Assembly: GCF_015160855.1 (NCBI RefSeq)
Contig: NZ_CP063373.1
Span: 5,084,001 to 5,148,000 of the forward strand
Length of the DNA stretch: 64,000 nucleotides
Reading direction: 5' to 3'
Source of the DNA: Streptomyces ferrugineus
GTDB lineage: Bacteria > Actinomycetota > Actinomycetes > Streptomycetales > Streptomycetaceae
The first letter of the stretch is position 1; each line of letters begins with the position of its first letter. Position numbers and translations under genes: made by a program. The notes under the pieces were generated by a model, which worked only from the letters and a program-made list of their open reading frames with translations, did no database searches and was not told where the DNA came from. This document shows, in pieces, positions 19,149 to 28,463 of the stretch.

Positions 19149-19789
19149 CTGGCCGACGGCAGACCGCACTGACGGATACGGCGCACTGACATCACGCAGG
19201 GGGACCGCGCGGTCGCCCACGGCCGGGCTCGCTGCCTGCTGTCACCGGAGACCGGCAGGATGATGGCCTCGCGCCCGATCGCCTCCGACTGACACGTGGA
19301 AGCAGCGCCGTACGGTATCCGGCTTCTTGTGCCGCCACTCGGCTTCGAGCATGGGCAGGCCGGTCCCGGCCTCACCGGCGTAGGTGAGGCCGGGGTGAGG
19401 GTAGGCGTGCAGGCCCCAGCCCGGCCCGCCGCCGCGCGTGGGGCGCGTCCAGGGCCGGCGCGCGGGACTGGCCGTACGGCAGCCGGACGATGCCGGCGAC
19501 CAGCCAGATGGCACGCGGGCTGGCGATCTTCCGGGCCCCGGGCGACGGCAGGTGACGAGCACGGGCCCGCGCATACGGTCCTTGCCCAGCCTGGACAGCA
19601 AGCGGGCAGTGCCGGCGTCGAGCGCCCCTGTCGAAGAAGGCCCTCTCCAGCGCCCGGACATGGACGGCCGAACTCTCCACCCCGCAATCCGGTTGATCCG
19701 CTCCTACAAGGACCCGCTTCTTTCCGCGCGGCCCAGGCCCGCCTTCCCGCCCTCCCCACCGCACCGCACCGCTGCAGGAGACAGAACCC
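19149..19789. other. 640-base stretch, possible multi-frame relic
   Basis: No intact gene is seen. On the minus strand, pieces in different frames (about 19620-19330, for example [15 protein letters not shown] and [18 protein letters not shown]) look protein-like but interrupted. The family is not recognised. The MFS promoter should lie near the right end. Confidence 0.3.
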
Positions 19790-21355
19790 ATGGCAGATAC
19801 GACTGAGGCGAGAACCGCGCCCATAGGCCGCAGCCTCGCCATCCTCGGCCTGGCCGCGCTCGCCTTCTCCCTGGCACAGACCTCCGTCGCGCCGGCGTTG
19901 GGCGACATGGCCACCTCGCTGCACACCAGCGCCCAGAACATGGCCTGGGCCTTGACCGGCTACCTCGTGGCGGCGGCCGTGCTGACACCGGTGTTCGGGC
20001 GGCTGGGCGACATGTTCGGCAAGCGGCGGCTGCTGGTTGTCTCGCTGATGCTGTTCGCCCTCGGCGGCGCGGTGGCGGCGCTCGGCGACAGCCTGGCCAT
20101 GGTGGTGACCGGACGGGTGGTGATGGGCGCGGGCGGCGGCATCTTCCCTCTCTGTTTCGGCATCGTCCGCGACGAGTTCTCGCAGGAACGGCGAGCCGGC
20201 GCGGTGGGACTCGTCTCCGCCACCGCCGGGGTAGGCGGTGGGCTGGGGCTGCTCCTGGGCGGTCTGCTGGTGGACCATGCCTCGTACCGCTGGATCTTCT
20301 GGACCGGCACCGTGATTGCGGTGGCCGCGGCGCTCGCGGCGCGATTCCTGCTGCCGGAGTCGCTGGTACGTACCCCCGGCAAGGTCGACTACGCCGGTAC
20401 CGTCCTGCTGGGTGCGGGCATCACCGCCCCGCTCATCGCCATCAGCCAGGCCTCCTCGTGGGGCTGGACCGGGGGCCGCACCCTGGGCCTGATCGCCGCC
20501 GGAGTGGTGGTCCTGGCTGTCTTCGTCCTGGTCGAGCGGCGCACCGCCGAGCCGCTGGTCGACATGACGGTGCTGACGCGCCGGCCGGTACTGATGACCA
20601 ACGTCGCCACCCTGCTGATCGGCTTCGGCATGTTCGGGGTGTTCCTGCTGGTACCCCAGCTCGTGCAGACGCCCGCGGCCAGTGGGTACGGCTTCGGCGG
20701 CGACGCCACCCGCGCCGGGCTGATCATGCTGCCCGGTTCCCTGATGATGCTGGTCGCCGGCCCGCTCTCCGGCGTGCTGACCGCACGTTTCGGCGGCAAG
20801 GTCCCGCTGGCGCTGGGTGGTGTCGTCACCGCGTCCGGCCTGGCCCTGCTCGCTGCCGAGCACGGCTCCCAAGGGGCCGTCCTGGGCTTCACCATGGTCG
20901 TCTTCACCGGCATCGGCCTGGCCTTCGCCGCCATGCCGAACCTGATCGTGGACGCCGTCGACGCGGCCAAGACCGGCGAGGCCACGGGCGTCAACGCCCT
21001 CATCCGGTCGGTGGGTGCCTCACTGGGAAGCCAGGTGGTCGCCGGCATCCTCGCCGGCAGCGTCACCGCGTCGAACCTCCTACCCACCGAGCACGCCTAC
21101 ACGATGTCCTTCCTCGTCGGCGGCGCCGGGGCCCTGATCGCCGCGATCGTCACCCTGCTCATCCCCCGCCCGCACAGCCACGCCCATGTGTCCGCCCTGG
21201 ACGAGATCGGTGCCGCCGCCCCCCCTGCCCGAGCCGGCCTTCGCCGCCGACGACAACGGCAAACGGCACACGTGAGCCCCCGCACACCACGGGCCGCACT
21301 GTCCGTGACCGGGAACGCGCACGGTACGGACCCGGTCCGACCGAGGATCATCTGA
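19790..21355 (+). CDS. MFS transporter, DHA2-type 14-helix exporter
   Basis: This 521-residue drug:H+ antiporter-like protein has motif A (GRLGDMFGKRRLLV) after helix 2 and motif C-like Gly-rich helix 5 (ATAGVGGGLGLLLGG), and probably exports a small toxic molecule. The C-terminus looks frameshifted. Without one C of the C7 run at 21219-21225 the frame continues as a normal acidic tail (PLPEPAFAADDNGKRHT) to a stop at 21275. The present frame instead gives a basic, proline-rich extension. The MarR gene upstream suggests substrate-induced control. Confidence 0.88.
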   Translation: MADTTEARTAPIGRSLAILGLAALAFSLAQTSVAPALGDMATSLHTSAQNMAWALTGYLVAAAVLTPVFGRLGDMFGKRRLLVVSLMLFALGGAVAALGDSLAMVVTGRVVMGAGGGIFPLCFGIVRDEFSQERRAGAVGLVSATAGVGGGLGLLLGGLLVDHASYRWIFWTGTVIAVAAALAARFLLPESLVRTPGKVDYAGTVLLGAGITAPLIAISQASSWGWTGGRTLGLIAAGVVVLAVFVLVERRTAEPLVDMTVLTRRPVLMTNVATLLIGFGMFGVFLLVPQLVQTPAASGYGFGGDATRAGLIMLPGSLMMLVAGPLSGVLTARFGGKVPLALGGVVTASGLALLAAEHGSQGAVLGFTMVVFTGIGLAFAAMPNLIVDAVDAAKTGEATGVNALIRSVGASLGSQVVAGILAGSVTASNLLPTEHAYTMSFLVGGAGALIAAIVTLLIPRPHSHAHVSALDEIGAAAPPARAGLRRRRQRQTAHVSPRTPRAALSVTGNAHGTDPVRPRII

Positions 21356-21378
21356 CCGAGGCCATCATCCGCATCTGA

Positions 21379-22521
21379 TCAGGCAGGCAGTCGCCCTCTG
21401 CTGCGCATGGCGGCGCGGACGCGTTCCTCGGCCAGGGTGCGGCCAGCGATGTGCGGGGTGGTGGCGCGGTTTTGGGCTTCTTCGAGAACGGTGACGGCGT
21501 TGGCGCGCAGCCGCTCGGAGATCGTCTGGAAGATGGTGGAGGTCTCGGGCCGGAAGCCGGAGTGGCGGGCGTCCATGGCGAAAGCAGCGGCGACGACTCC
21601 GCCGGCGTTGGCGACGAAGTCGGGCAGCACGGCGATTCCTCGTTCCGCGAGGATGGACTGTGCCAGGGGTGAGGTGGGCAGGTTGGCGCCTTCCACCACC
21701 AGCCTGGCCTTGATCCGTTGTGCGGTGGCGTCGTCGATGACGTCCTGCAGCGCCGCCGGGACGAGGATGTCGCAGTCGACGGTGAGTTCCTGACCGGGCG
21801 GCATGAGAAGGCCCTGGTGGTGGCTGACGAAGTCGTCGCCGTGCTCTTCTCTTTCGGCCAGCAGGGCATGCACGTCCAGTCCGGTGGGGTCGTGCAGGGC
21901 GCCCCTGGCGGTGGACACGGCGACGACGGTGGCGCCGAGTTCGGCGAACCGCAGGGCGGCGGCGTGGCCGACGGCTCCGAATCCCTGGATGGCGACACGG
22001 GCGCCGCCGAGGGGCAGTTGGAGGAACCGGGCGGCCTCGTCGGCCGCCTCGGCGACGCCGTATCCGGTGACGCCGAGTTTGTCGTAGGCGACTCCGCCGA
22101 GGTGGTCCGGGGTACCGACGGCTGCGCCGCGGTCGCCGAGTTCGTCCTGGATGATCGCCGCGTCGTTCTCGGTCAGGCCCATGTCGAGGCCCATGACGTA
22201 TTCCCGGGGGACCTCGTTGGACAGGGCGCGGGCGAAGGCGCGCAGGATCGCCTCTTTGTCGGGGGAGGCCGGGTCGGCGACGATGCCGGCCTTGGCGCCG
22301 CCGTAGAAGAGGTCGACGCCCGCCCACTTCCAGGTCATGACGCGGGCCAGGCGGGCGACTTCGCCGACGGAGACGGTGGGGCTCATCCGGGTGCCGCCCT
22401 TGCCGACACCCCGGGCGGTGTTGTCGATGACCAGCACGCCCTTCATGCCGGTGCGCCGATGAGAGACGACGACGATCTTCTCGGGCCCCCAGTCGTCGAC
22501 GAGGGAGAGTGCGTCAGTCAC
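21379..22521 (-). CDS. Glu/Leu/Phe/Val-type amino-acid dehydrogenase
   Basis: This 380-residue NAD(P)-dependent dehydrogenase oxidatively deaminates an amino acid, probably glutamate. It has KGGTRMSPTVS, the catalytic-Lys block GGAKAGIVADP and the Rossmann motif GFGAVG. The GTG start at 22521 overlaps the last eight bases of the upstream FAD/Fe-S gene (GTGACTGA), implying tight coupling. It is shorter than housekeeping GdhA (about 450) and lacks part of the N-terminus. The pairing with a 2-hydroxyacid-type dehydrogenase hints at a 2-oxoacid shared by both enzymes, which is inference. Confidence 0.85.
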   Translation of the reverse strand: MTDALSLVDDWGPEKIVVVSHRRTGMKGVLVIDNTARGVGKGGTRMSPTVSVGEVARLARVMTWKWAGVDLFYGGAKAGIVADPASPDKEAILRAFARALSNEVPREYVMGLDMGLTENDAAIIQDELGDRGAAVGTPDHLGGVAYDKLGVTGYGVAEAADEAARFLQLPLGGARVAIQGFGAVGHAAALRFAELGATVVAVSTARGALHDPTGLDVHALLAEREEHGDDFVSHHQGLLMPPGQELTVDCDILVPAALQDVIDDATAQRIKARLVVEGANLPTSPLAQSILAERGIAVLPDFVANAGGVVAAAFAMDARHSGFRPETSTIFQTISERLRANAVTVLEEAQNRATTPHIAGRTLAEERVRAAMRSRGRLPA

Positions 22522-25426
22522 GGTGAGGGTTCCTTGTCTGCTGGTGAATCCTGGGCAGTGCTCGGGCGATGAGCTCGGCGAGGTGGGTGCCGCCGCGGTC
22601 GGTCCGCTGGGCGATCTGGGTGCGGCAGCTGAACCCGTCCGCGAGGACGACCGTGTCCGGTGCGGCGGCGCGCACGGCGGGCAGCAGGGCCTGCTCGCCG
22701 GCCGCGACGGACACGTCGTAGTGGCCGCGTTCGAAGCCGAAGTTCCCCGCCAGCCCGCAGCAGCCGGAATCCAGCACGCTGTTGTCGACCCCCATCGCCG
22801 CCAGCAGCGCACTGTCGGCGGTGAAGCCGCTCGTGGCGTGCTGGTGGCAGTGGGTCTGGCTGAGGGAACGGGCGTCGATCCGCGGAGGCCGCCAGCCGGG
22901 CGTGCGGTGGACGAGGAGTTCGGCGAGGGTGAGGGTGGAGCGGGCGAGCCCACGCGCATCGGTGTCGCCGTCCAGGAGTTCCGGCAGATCGGATCTCAGC
23001 GCCGCGGTACAGCTCGGCTCCAGGCCCACGACCGGAATGCCGGCGCGGGTGGCCGGGGCGAGCGCCCTGGTGGTGCGATGGGCGATGCGCCGGGCGATGC
23101 CCAGTTGTCCGGTGGTGATCCAGGTGAGGCCGCAGCACTGGGTGCCGTCGGGCACCTGGACCCGGTATCCGGCATGTTCCAGAACCGCCACGCCGGCCTT
23201 GAGGACGTCGGGCGTGAAGTGGTTGTTGAAGGAGTCCACCCACAGCACGACCGGGCCGCGGCGCCCGTCACCTTCCGGGGTGCGCGCGCGGAACCAGGTC
23301 AGGAAGGTCCGGTCGGCGAAGCGGGGGACGTCGCGTTCGGCGGCGATACCGCCCAGCCGTTTGATCGCCGGCGCGAGGCGGGACGCCGTGAGCGCGTTGA
23401 CCAGCCGGGGCATACGGGCGGCGAGCCGGGAGAGCAGGGGCAGCCAGCCCATGGAGTAGTGGGAGGCGGGCCTGAGGCGTCCCTTGTAATGGTGGTGCAG
23501 GAACTCCGACTTGTACGTGGCCACGTCCACGCCGACCGGGCAGTCGGCGCTGCACCCCTTGCACGACAGGCACAGATCGAGCGCGTCTCGCACCTCGGCC
23601 GAACGCCAGCCGTCGGTGACGACCTCGCCCTGGGTCATCTCGTACAGCACACGGGCGCGGCCCCGTGTGGAGTCCTTCTCGTCGAGGGTGACGCGGTAGC
23701 TGGGGCACATGACGCCGCCGCGCGGGGCGGCCGTACGGCATTTGCCGACGCCGACACAGCGGCGGGTGGCCTTGGCGAAGTCGCCGTCGTCGGCGTGGAA
23801 GGGGAAGACCGTGGCCAGAGGAAGGGGGGTGCGGTGGGCGCTGATCCGGAGGTTGCCGTCGAGGGGCAGCGGGTCGACGATCATGCCGGGGTTCAGGCCG
23901 TTGTCGGGGTCCCAGATGCCCTTGAACCGTTCGAACAGGGCGATGACTTCGGGGCCGTACATCAGGGGCAGCAGCTCGGAGCGGGCCTGGCCGTCGCCGT
24001 GTTCTCCCGAGAGGGAACCGCCGTGGGCGGCGACGAGTTCGGCCGCCTCGGTGATGAAGGTGCGGAAGACGGCGGTGCCGTGGTCGGTGGTGAAGTCGAA
24101 GTCGACGCGCACATGCAGACAGCCCTCGCCGAAGTGGCCGTAGACGGCGCCGTGAAGCCGGTGGCGGGCAAGCAGTTCGGTGAACTGCCGTAGGTAGGAG
24201 CCGAGTTGTTCCGGCGGGACGGCCGCGTCCTCCCAACCGGGCCATGCCTCGGATCCCTCGGGCGTGCGGGTGGCCAGGCCCGCCCCGTCCTCCCGGATCC
24301 GCCACAGCTGCCGGGCACGTACGGGGTCGGTGACGATCTCGTGGCCGGCGCACCCCGCCGCCGCCACGAGTTCCTCGGCCAGCCGGGACAGTTCGTCCTC
24401 CTGGCCGCCGAGTTCGGCGAACAGCCAGGCCTGGGTGCGGGGCAGGGTGTCGATCGTGCGCCGGGTCTCCGGGCGGGTGACGATGTCGGTCAGGGACCGG
24501 TCGAGCCCTTCCAGCGCCAGCAATGGGTGCTTGACAAGGGCGGGGACGGCGTCGGCCGCGGCGATGGCGTCGGGGTAGCCGAGCACGACCAGGGCCCGGG
24601 CGGAAGGAGGTGCCACGAGCCGGACGGTGGCGGAGAGGATGACGGCCAGAGTGCCCTCGCTGCCGACCAGGGCCCGGGCGAGGTTGAAGCGCCGCTCCGG
24701 CAGCAGGTGTTCGAGCGCGTAGCCCGAGACCTGCCGGGGAAACCGGCCCAGCTCCGTGCGCAGGGCCGCCAGGTTACGTTCGGCCAACTGATGCAGGGCG
24801 GCGATGAGTTCGCCGCGTTCGCCGCCCGCGGCGACGGCCTCGCCGATCTCCGCCTGGGTCATCTCGCCGAGCCGCAGAACGGTGCCGCGGTAGGTGACCA
24901 CTTCGAGTTCGAGCACGTTCTCCGCGGTGCGTCCCCAGGCGATGGAGTGCGAGCCGCACGCGTTGTTGCCGATCATGCCGCCGAGGGTGCAGCGGCTGTG
25001 GGTGGAAGGGTCCGCGCCGAAGAGCAGGCCGTGTGCGGCGGCGGCCTTCTGCAGGTCGTCCAGGACGATGCCGGGCTGCACCGTCGCCGTGCGCGCGTCG
25101 GGGTCCAGCGCGAGCAGACGGTTGAAGTAGCGGGAGAAGTCCATGACCACGCCGGAGCCGACGGCCTGCCCCGAGGTGCTGGTGCCCGTGCCGCGCGAGG
25201 TGATCGGCACTCCCAGGCGCCTGCACACGTCGAGCGTGTTCAGGACGTGCCGGCGCTCGCGGGGGAAGACCACGGCCAGCGGGATCCTGCGGTAGTTGGA
25301 GGCATCGGCCGAGTACTGGGCCCGTCGTCCGGCGTCGCCGTGGACCTCGCCGCAGTCGCCCTGGGCCAGTGCGTCGGTCACCGCGGCCGCGTCGAGACGT
25401 TCCTGGTCCTGCGCTGTCGTCGTCAC
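22514..25426 (-). CDS. Fused FAD-linked oxidase / Fe-S dehydrogenase (Dld-like)
   Basis: This protein of about 970 residues combines a GlcD-like FAD_binding_4 domain with FAD-oxidase C domain (first ~530 residues) and a GlcF-like part. The latter has Fer4 cysteines (CLSCKGCSADCPVGVD and an upstream KCRTAAPRGG...CPSYR) and CCG domains (QCCGLTW, SGCCGLAGNFG). Relatives oxidise D-lactate, glycolate or D-2-hydroxyglutarate with a membrane acceptor. The start is uncertain: GTG 25426 fits homologous length, while GTG codons at about 25477 and ATG 25537 are in frame. The divergent LysR gene probably regulates it. Confidence 0.88.
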   Translation of the reverse strand: MTTTAQDQERLDAAAVTDALAQGDCGEVHGDAGRRAQYSADASNYRRIPLAVVFPRERRHVLNTLDVCRRLGVPITSRGTGTSTSGQAVGSGVVMDFSRYFNRLLALDPDARTATVQPGIVLDDLQKAAAAHGLLFGADPSTHSRCTLGGMIGNNACGSHSIAWGRTAENVLELEVVTYRGTVLRLGEMTQAEIGEAVAAGGERGELIAALHQLAERNLAALRTELGRFPRQVSGYALEHLLPERRFNLARALVGSEGTLAVILSATVRLVAPPSARALVVLGYPDAIAAADAVPALVKHPLLALEGLDRSLTDIVTRPETRRTIDTLPRTQAWLFAELGGQEDELSRLAEELVAAAGCAGHEIVTDPVRARQLWRIREDGAGLATRTPEGSEAWPGWEDAAVPPEQLGSYLRQFTELLARHRLHGAVYGHFGEGCLHVRVDFDFTTDHGTAVFRTFITEAAELVAAHGGSLSGEHGDGQARSELLPLMYGPEVIALFERFKGIWDPDNGLNPGMIVDPLPLDGNLRISAHRTPLPLATVFPFHADDGDFAKATRRCVGVGKCRTAAPRGGVMCPSYRVTLDEKDSTRGRARVLYEMTQGEVVTDGWRSAEVRDALDLCLSCKGCSADCPVGVDVATYKSEFLHHHYKGRLRPASHYSMGWLPLLSRLAARMPRLVNALTASRLAPAIKRLGGIAAERDVPRFADRTFLTWFRARTPEGDGRRGPVVLWVDSFNNHFTPDVLKAGVAVLEHAGYRVQVPDGTQCCGLTWITTGQLGIARRIAHRTTRALAPATRAGIPVVGLEPSCTAALRSDLPELLDGDTDARGLARSTLTLAELLVHRTPGWRPPRIDARSLSQTHCHQHATSGFTADSALLAAMGVDNSVLDSGCCGLAGNFGFERGHYDVSVAAGEQALLPAVRAAAPDTVVLADGFSCRTQIAQRTDRGGTHLAELIARALPRIHQQTRNPHRD

Positions 25427-25531
25427 CGCGGTTCGGTCCCTCTCTCTCGCCTGCTGCGTCACCGCCACGATCAGTGCCTGCCCCCCGCTTCCACAAGACC
25501 CAGCAGCGCGATAGAAATCACTCGTGAGGGC

Positions 25532-25542
25532 AAGCAATGCTT
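25532..25542. promoter_or_regulatory. Small palindrome before LysR gene
   Basis: AAGCA-A-TGCTT is a perfect 5-bp inverted repeat in the short region between divergent FAD/Fe-S and LysR genes. It is a weak candidate LysR site. Confidence 0.3.
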
Positions 25543-25575
25543 ATGCTGGGGCTCGCGTTCGGCGGGAGGAACACT

Positions 25576-26499
25576 GTGCTCAAACCGCAGCATCTGCTCA
25601 CCTTGAGGGCCGTACTGCGCACCGGCTCGTTCGTCCTCGCGGCCCGCGATCTCGGCTACACCGCCTCCGCGATCTCCCAGCAGGTCTCGGCTCTGGAGAA
25701 GGAGACGGGACTGGTGCTGTTCGAGCGGGAGGCGCACGGCATCCGGGCGACCGCGGCGGCTCACCGGCTGGTCGACCTCAGCGTGCCGGTGCTGGCTGCC
25801 ATGGACGACCTCGGTCATCAGGTACGCCAGCTCGTCACCGGCGTCACCGGCCGGTTGAGGCTGGGCAGCTTCCCCACGGCCGGTGTACGACTCGTACCGC
25901 CCGCGCTGTCGGCTCTGACGGCAACCCACCCACGGGCACAGATCCAGCTGGAGGAGGGGGAGCCGGAGGAACTCGTCGCCGCGGTGAACGACGGTGATCT
26001 GGATGTGGCGCTGGTGTACGAGTACGGGCTCGGCCCCCGGCAGTGGCCCGACGGCATGGCCCGCCACCACCTCGTACGCGAGGATCTCGTCCTTCTGAGG
26101 GCCCGGGACAGCGGTCTCGGCGCACGCCTGACCGGGCTGTCGCAGGCCCGCTGGATCACCAGCGGGGAGGGCACCGCCGGTGCCCTTTCCCTCACCCGGC
26201 TGTGCGCGGCGGCCGGTTTCGAGGCCGAGATCGCCTTCCGCAGCAACAACTACGACGTCGTACGGGAGTTGGTGTCCGCCGGTCTCGGCGTGGCCGTCGT
26301 GCCGGGGCTCGGGCATGTGCCCAGCGACGCGGTGGAGGCGGCACGGCTTCCGCAGCGCTCGGCGTTCCGCCGTGTGCTGGCCCTGCATCGCGGCGAGAAC
26401 AGCAACCCACTGCTCGGCACGGCCATTCGCGCCCTGCGCGGTGCGGTGCCGGTCGGGGATCCGTTTGTGCACCCGGCGCAGGACGAACAGGAGGGGTAG
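25576..26499 (+). CDS. LysR-family transcriptional regulator
   Basis: This 307-residue regulator has an N-terminal helix-turn-helix (HLLTLRAVLRTGSFVLAA ... AISQQVSALEKETG) and a LysR substrate-binding domain. GTG 25576 follows GGGAGGA by five bases and aligns the HTH to the normal distance from the start; the upstream ATG at 25537 would add 13 residues. It is divergent from the FAD/Fe-S and dehydrogenase operon, the usual arrangement for a regulator and its target. Its end is convergent with the DUF294 gene, 15 bases away. Confidence 0.88.
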   Translation: MLKPQHLLTLRAVLRTGSFVLAARDLGYTASAISQQVSALEKETGLVLFEREAHGIRATAAAHRLVDLSVPVLAAMDDLGHQVRQLVTGVTGRLRLGSFPTAGVRLVPPALSALTATHPRAQIQLEEGEPEELVAAVNDGDLDVALVYEYGLGPRQWPDGMARHHLVREDLVLLRARDSGLGARLTGLSQARWITSGEGTAGALSLTRLCAAAGFEAEIAFRSNNYDVVRELVSAGLGVAVVPGLGHVPSDAVEAARLPQRSAFRRVLALHRGENSNPLLGTAIRALRGAVPVGDPFVHPAQDEQEG

Positions 26500-26514
26500 G
26501 CGGCAGCGGTGGCG

Positions 26515-28353
26515 TCAGGACTCGGGCATGGCGAAGCGTGCCATGTTGCCCATGCGGCGCTGGCTGTTGGTGACCACGCGGGTGGCCTCCGCGAGGATCG
26601 CGCGGTCGACCGGTGGGAGCCGTTCGAGACGGACGACGTCGGTCGGGGTCCGGTCGGCCGTCGTCTGCTCCATCTGCCAGGCGAGTCTGATGCCCTGGAC
26701 GGCGTCGAAGGCGTCGGCGAGTGCGACGGCGTCGGTCTCGTTGAGCATGGCGGATCCGCCGGCCGCCAGGAGCCGTTGGTCCGTCGGCAGCGCCGTCGAG
26801 CCCACGCTGAGCGCGGCCCAGCGCGCGATGTTGGCGATCGGGACGAGGAACTGGGCCTTCAGGTCGATCTTCTTCCTGCGCCACGGGGTCGGGCGGCTGC
26901 TCTGCGCGATCGAAGCCGCCAGCAGCATGGACATCGTGCGGGGATGCATCCGGAGGTCTCCGAAGACGCGGGCGACTTCGGGCAGTCCGCGATCGCCGTG
27001 GATCGGGCGGCCGTCGACGAGCAGGCAGGTCATGATGACGGCGTCGTCGGCTTCGGGTGCGGTGATCCAGTCCCGGCCCGCACGGGCCCAGTCCGCGTGG
27101 GTCCGTGCGAACTTCGGGTCCACCGGGCTGACCCCGTGCCGGTCGTGCGCGAGGCCGGCCTGCTCCAGTACTTCGGCGACCTTCGCGAACATGGGCTGGT
27201 ACTCGGCGATCCCGGCGGCGTCGAGGGCGTTGTCGAAGGAGGCCGCCGCGTCGATGTCCGACGACAGCAGGGCCTCCCTGCGCCCGTTGCTGCCGAGCGA
27301 GAGCCAGGTGAACGCGTCGGTCCGCAGGTGCGGATACTGCTCCGCGACGAGCTCGATGGTCCGGCGTACCGCGGCGTCGATGATGGCCGAGTGGACGGTG
27401 ATGACACGGCTCGGAGCCAGTCCCTTGGCCATGAGGCCGGTCAGCATGCCCGGCACCGACCGGTAGCGGTCCTTGAGGTCGTCGACCGTCTCGGCACGGT
27501 GGATCTGCTCGTGCAGGGAGGCTCCGGCGGTGGTCGACGAGACCACGAAGTCGCGTGCGGCGACAGCACCCTTGAGCTGGTCGGCGCGGTCGGTGACGAG
27601 CACGACGTCGCCGTGGGACTCCAGCACGGTGATGAGGGCCTCGGCGGCGGAAGCGCCCAGCCGGATCGACGGTGCGTCACCCTGCATCGCGGTGCTCACC
27701 GCTTGGGTGACCGGCAGCGCCGAGGCCACGGCCCGCCGGATCCCGGCATCGGTGAGGATGCCGTAGCCGCCGTTCTCCTGCCGGACGGCGACATAGGGCA
27801 GCCCCGTCTCCTCCATCCGGGCCGCGGCCTGCGCGATGGTCGTCGTCGGTTCGACCAGCAGGGGTGACGCGACGATCAGGTCGTCGACGAGGGTGTAGGT
27901 CGGGATGGCGCCGCTCACCATCATCCGACGGCTCATGTCGACTTCTCGCGCGAGCAGTCGGGCACCGTGACGCGTCGCGAACACCGGGTCGACCAGGTCG
28001 GGGTCGAGGCGTACGACGACAGTCTGACCGGACGCCTCGACGCGCGGGCCCACCGCTTCGCCGAGCAGGGTCGCCACGTACCCGAACATCTCGGTCGGGC
28101 CGAGGTGGTAGGCCGGCAGTTCCCGGATGCGGTCGGGGTTCGTCCAGACGGAGACCCGGCCGCGCCACACGACATGCAGGCCGCGCTCGGGCCGGGCGAA
28201 GGCGTCGAGGATCACCTCGCCCGTGCCGTAGGACGTCACCGTGGCACGCTCGGCCGCCCGGGCGAGGCGCTCCGCGTCGAGGGTGTCGAGCGGCGGGCAG
28301 AGTCTCAGGAACTCCACGAGCGAACGGACGTCGACCGGATCGGCGGAATTCAT
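26515..28353 (-). CDS. cNMP-binding/CBS/DUF294 nucleotidyltransferase-like protein
   Basis: This 612-residue cytoplasmic protein has, in order, a cyclic-nucleotide-binding-like domain (about residues 15-130), a CBS pair (about 155-290), a DUF294 nucleotidyltransferase domain with the motif LGSNGRREALLSSDID, and the DUF294 C-terminal domain. Such proteins resemble GlnD uridylyltransferases and are often encoded beside solute transporters, presumably as signal-responsive regulators. AAGGAG lies seven bases before ATG 28353. It follows the APC permease gene by 110 bases on the same strand and is probably co-transcribed, so it may tune that permease. Confidence 0.85.
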   Translation of the reverse strand: MNSADPVDVRSLVEFLRLCPPLDTLDAERLARAAERATVTSYGTGEVILDAFARPERGLHVVWRGRVSVWTNPDRIRELPAYHLGPTEMFGYVATLLGEAVGPRVEASGQTVVVRLDPDLVDPVFATRHGARLLAREVDMSRRMMVSGAIPTYTLVDDLIVASPLLVEPTTTIAQAAARMEETGLPYVAVRQENGGYGILTDAGIRRAVASALPVTQAVSTAMQGDAPSIRLGASAAEALITVLESHGDVVLVTDRADQLKGAVAARDFVVSSTTAGASLHEQIHRAETVDDLKDRYRSVPGMLTGLMAKGLAPSRVITVHSAIIDAAVRRTIELVAEQYPHLRTDAFTWLSLGSNGRREALLSSDIDAAASFDNALDAAGIAEYQPMFAKVAEVLEQAGLAHDRHGVSPVDPKFARTHADWARAGRDWITAPEADDAVIMTCLLVDGRPIHGDRGLPEVARVFGDLRMHPRTMSMLLAASIAQSSRPTPWRRKKIDLKAQFLVPIANIARWAALSVGSTALPTDQRLLAAGGSAMLNETDAVALADAFDAVQGIRLAWQMEQTTADRTPTDVVRLERLPPVDRAILAEATRVVTNSQRRMGNMARFAMPES

Positions 28354-28463
28354 CGTGGGCTCCTTGGAACGGACAGGCGGCCGGAAATCGACGGCCGAGC
28401 GGCCCCGCGGGATCGATCGCGGGGCCGCCTCGGCGACGGAGAGTGCTGAGCGGGACCGGGCCG

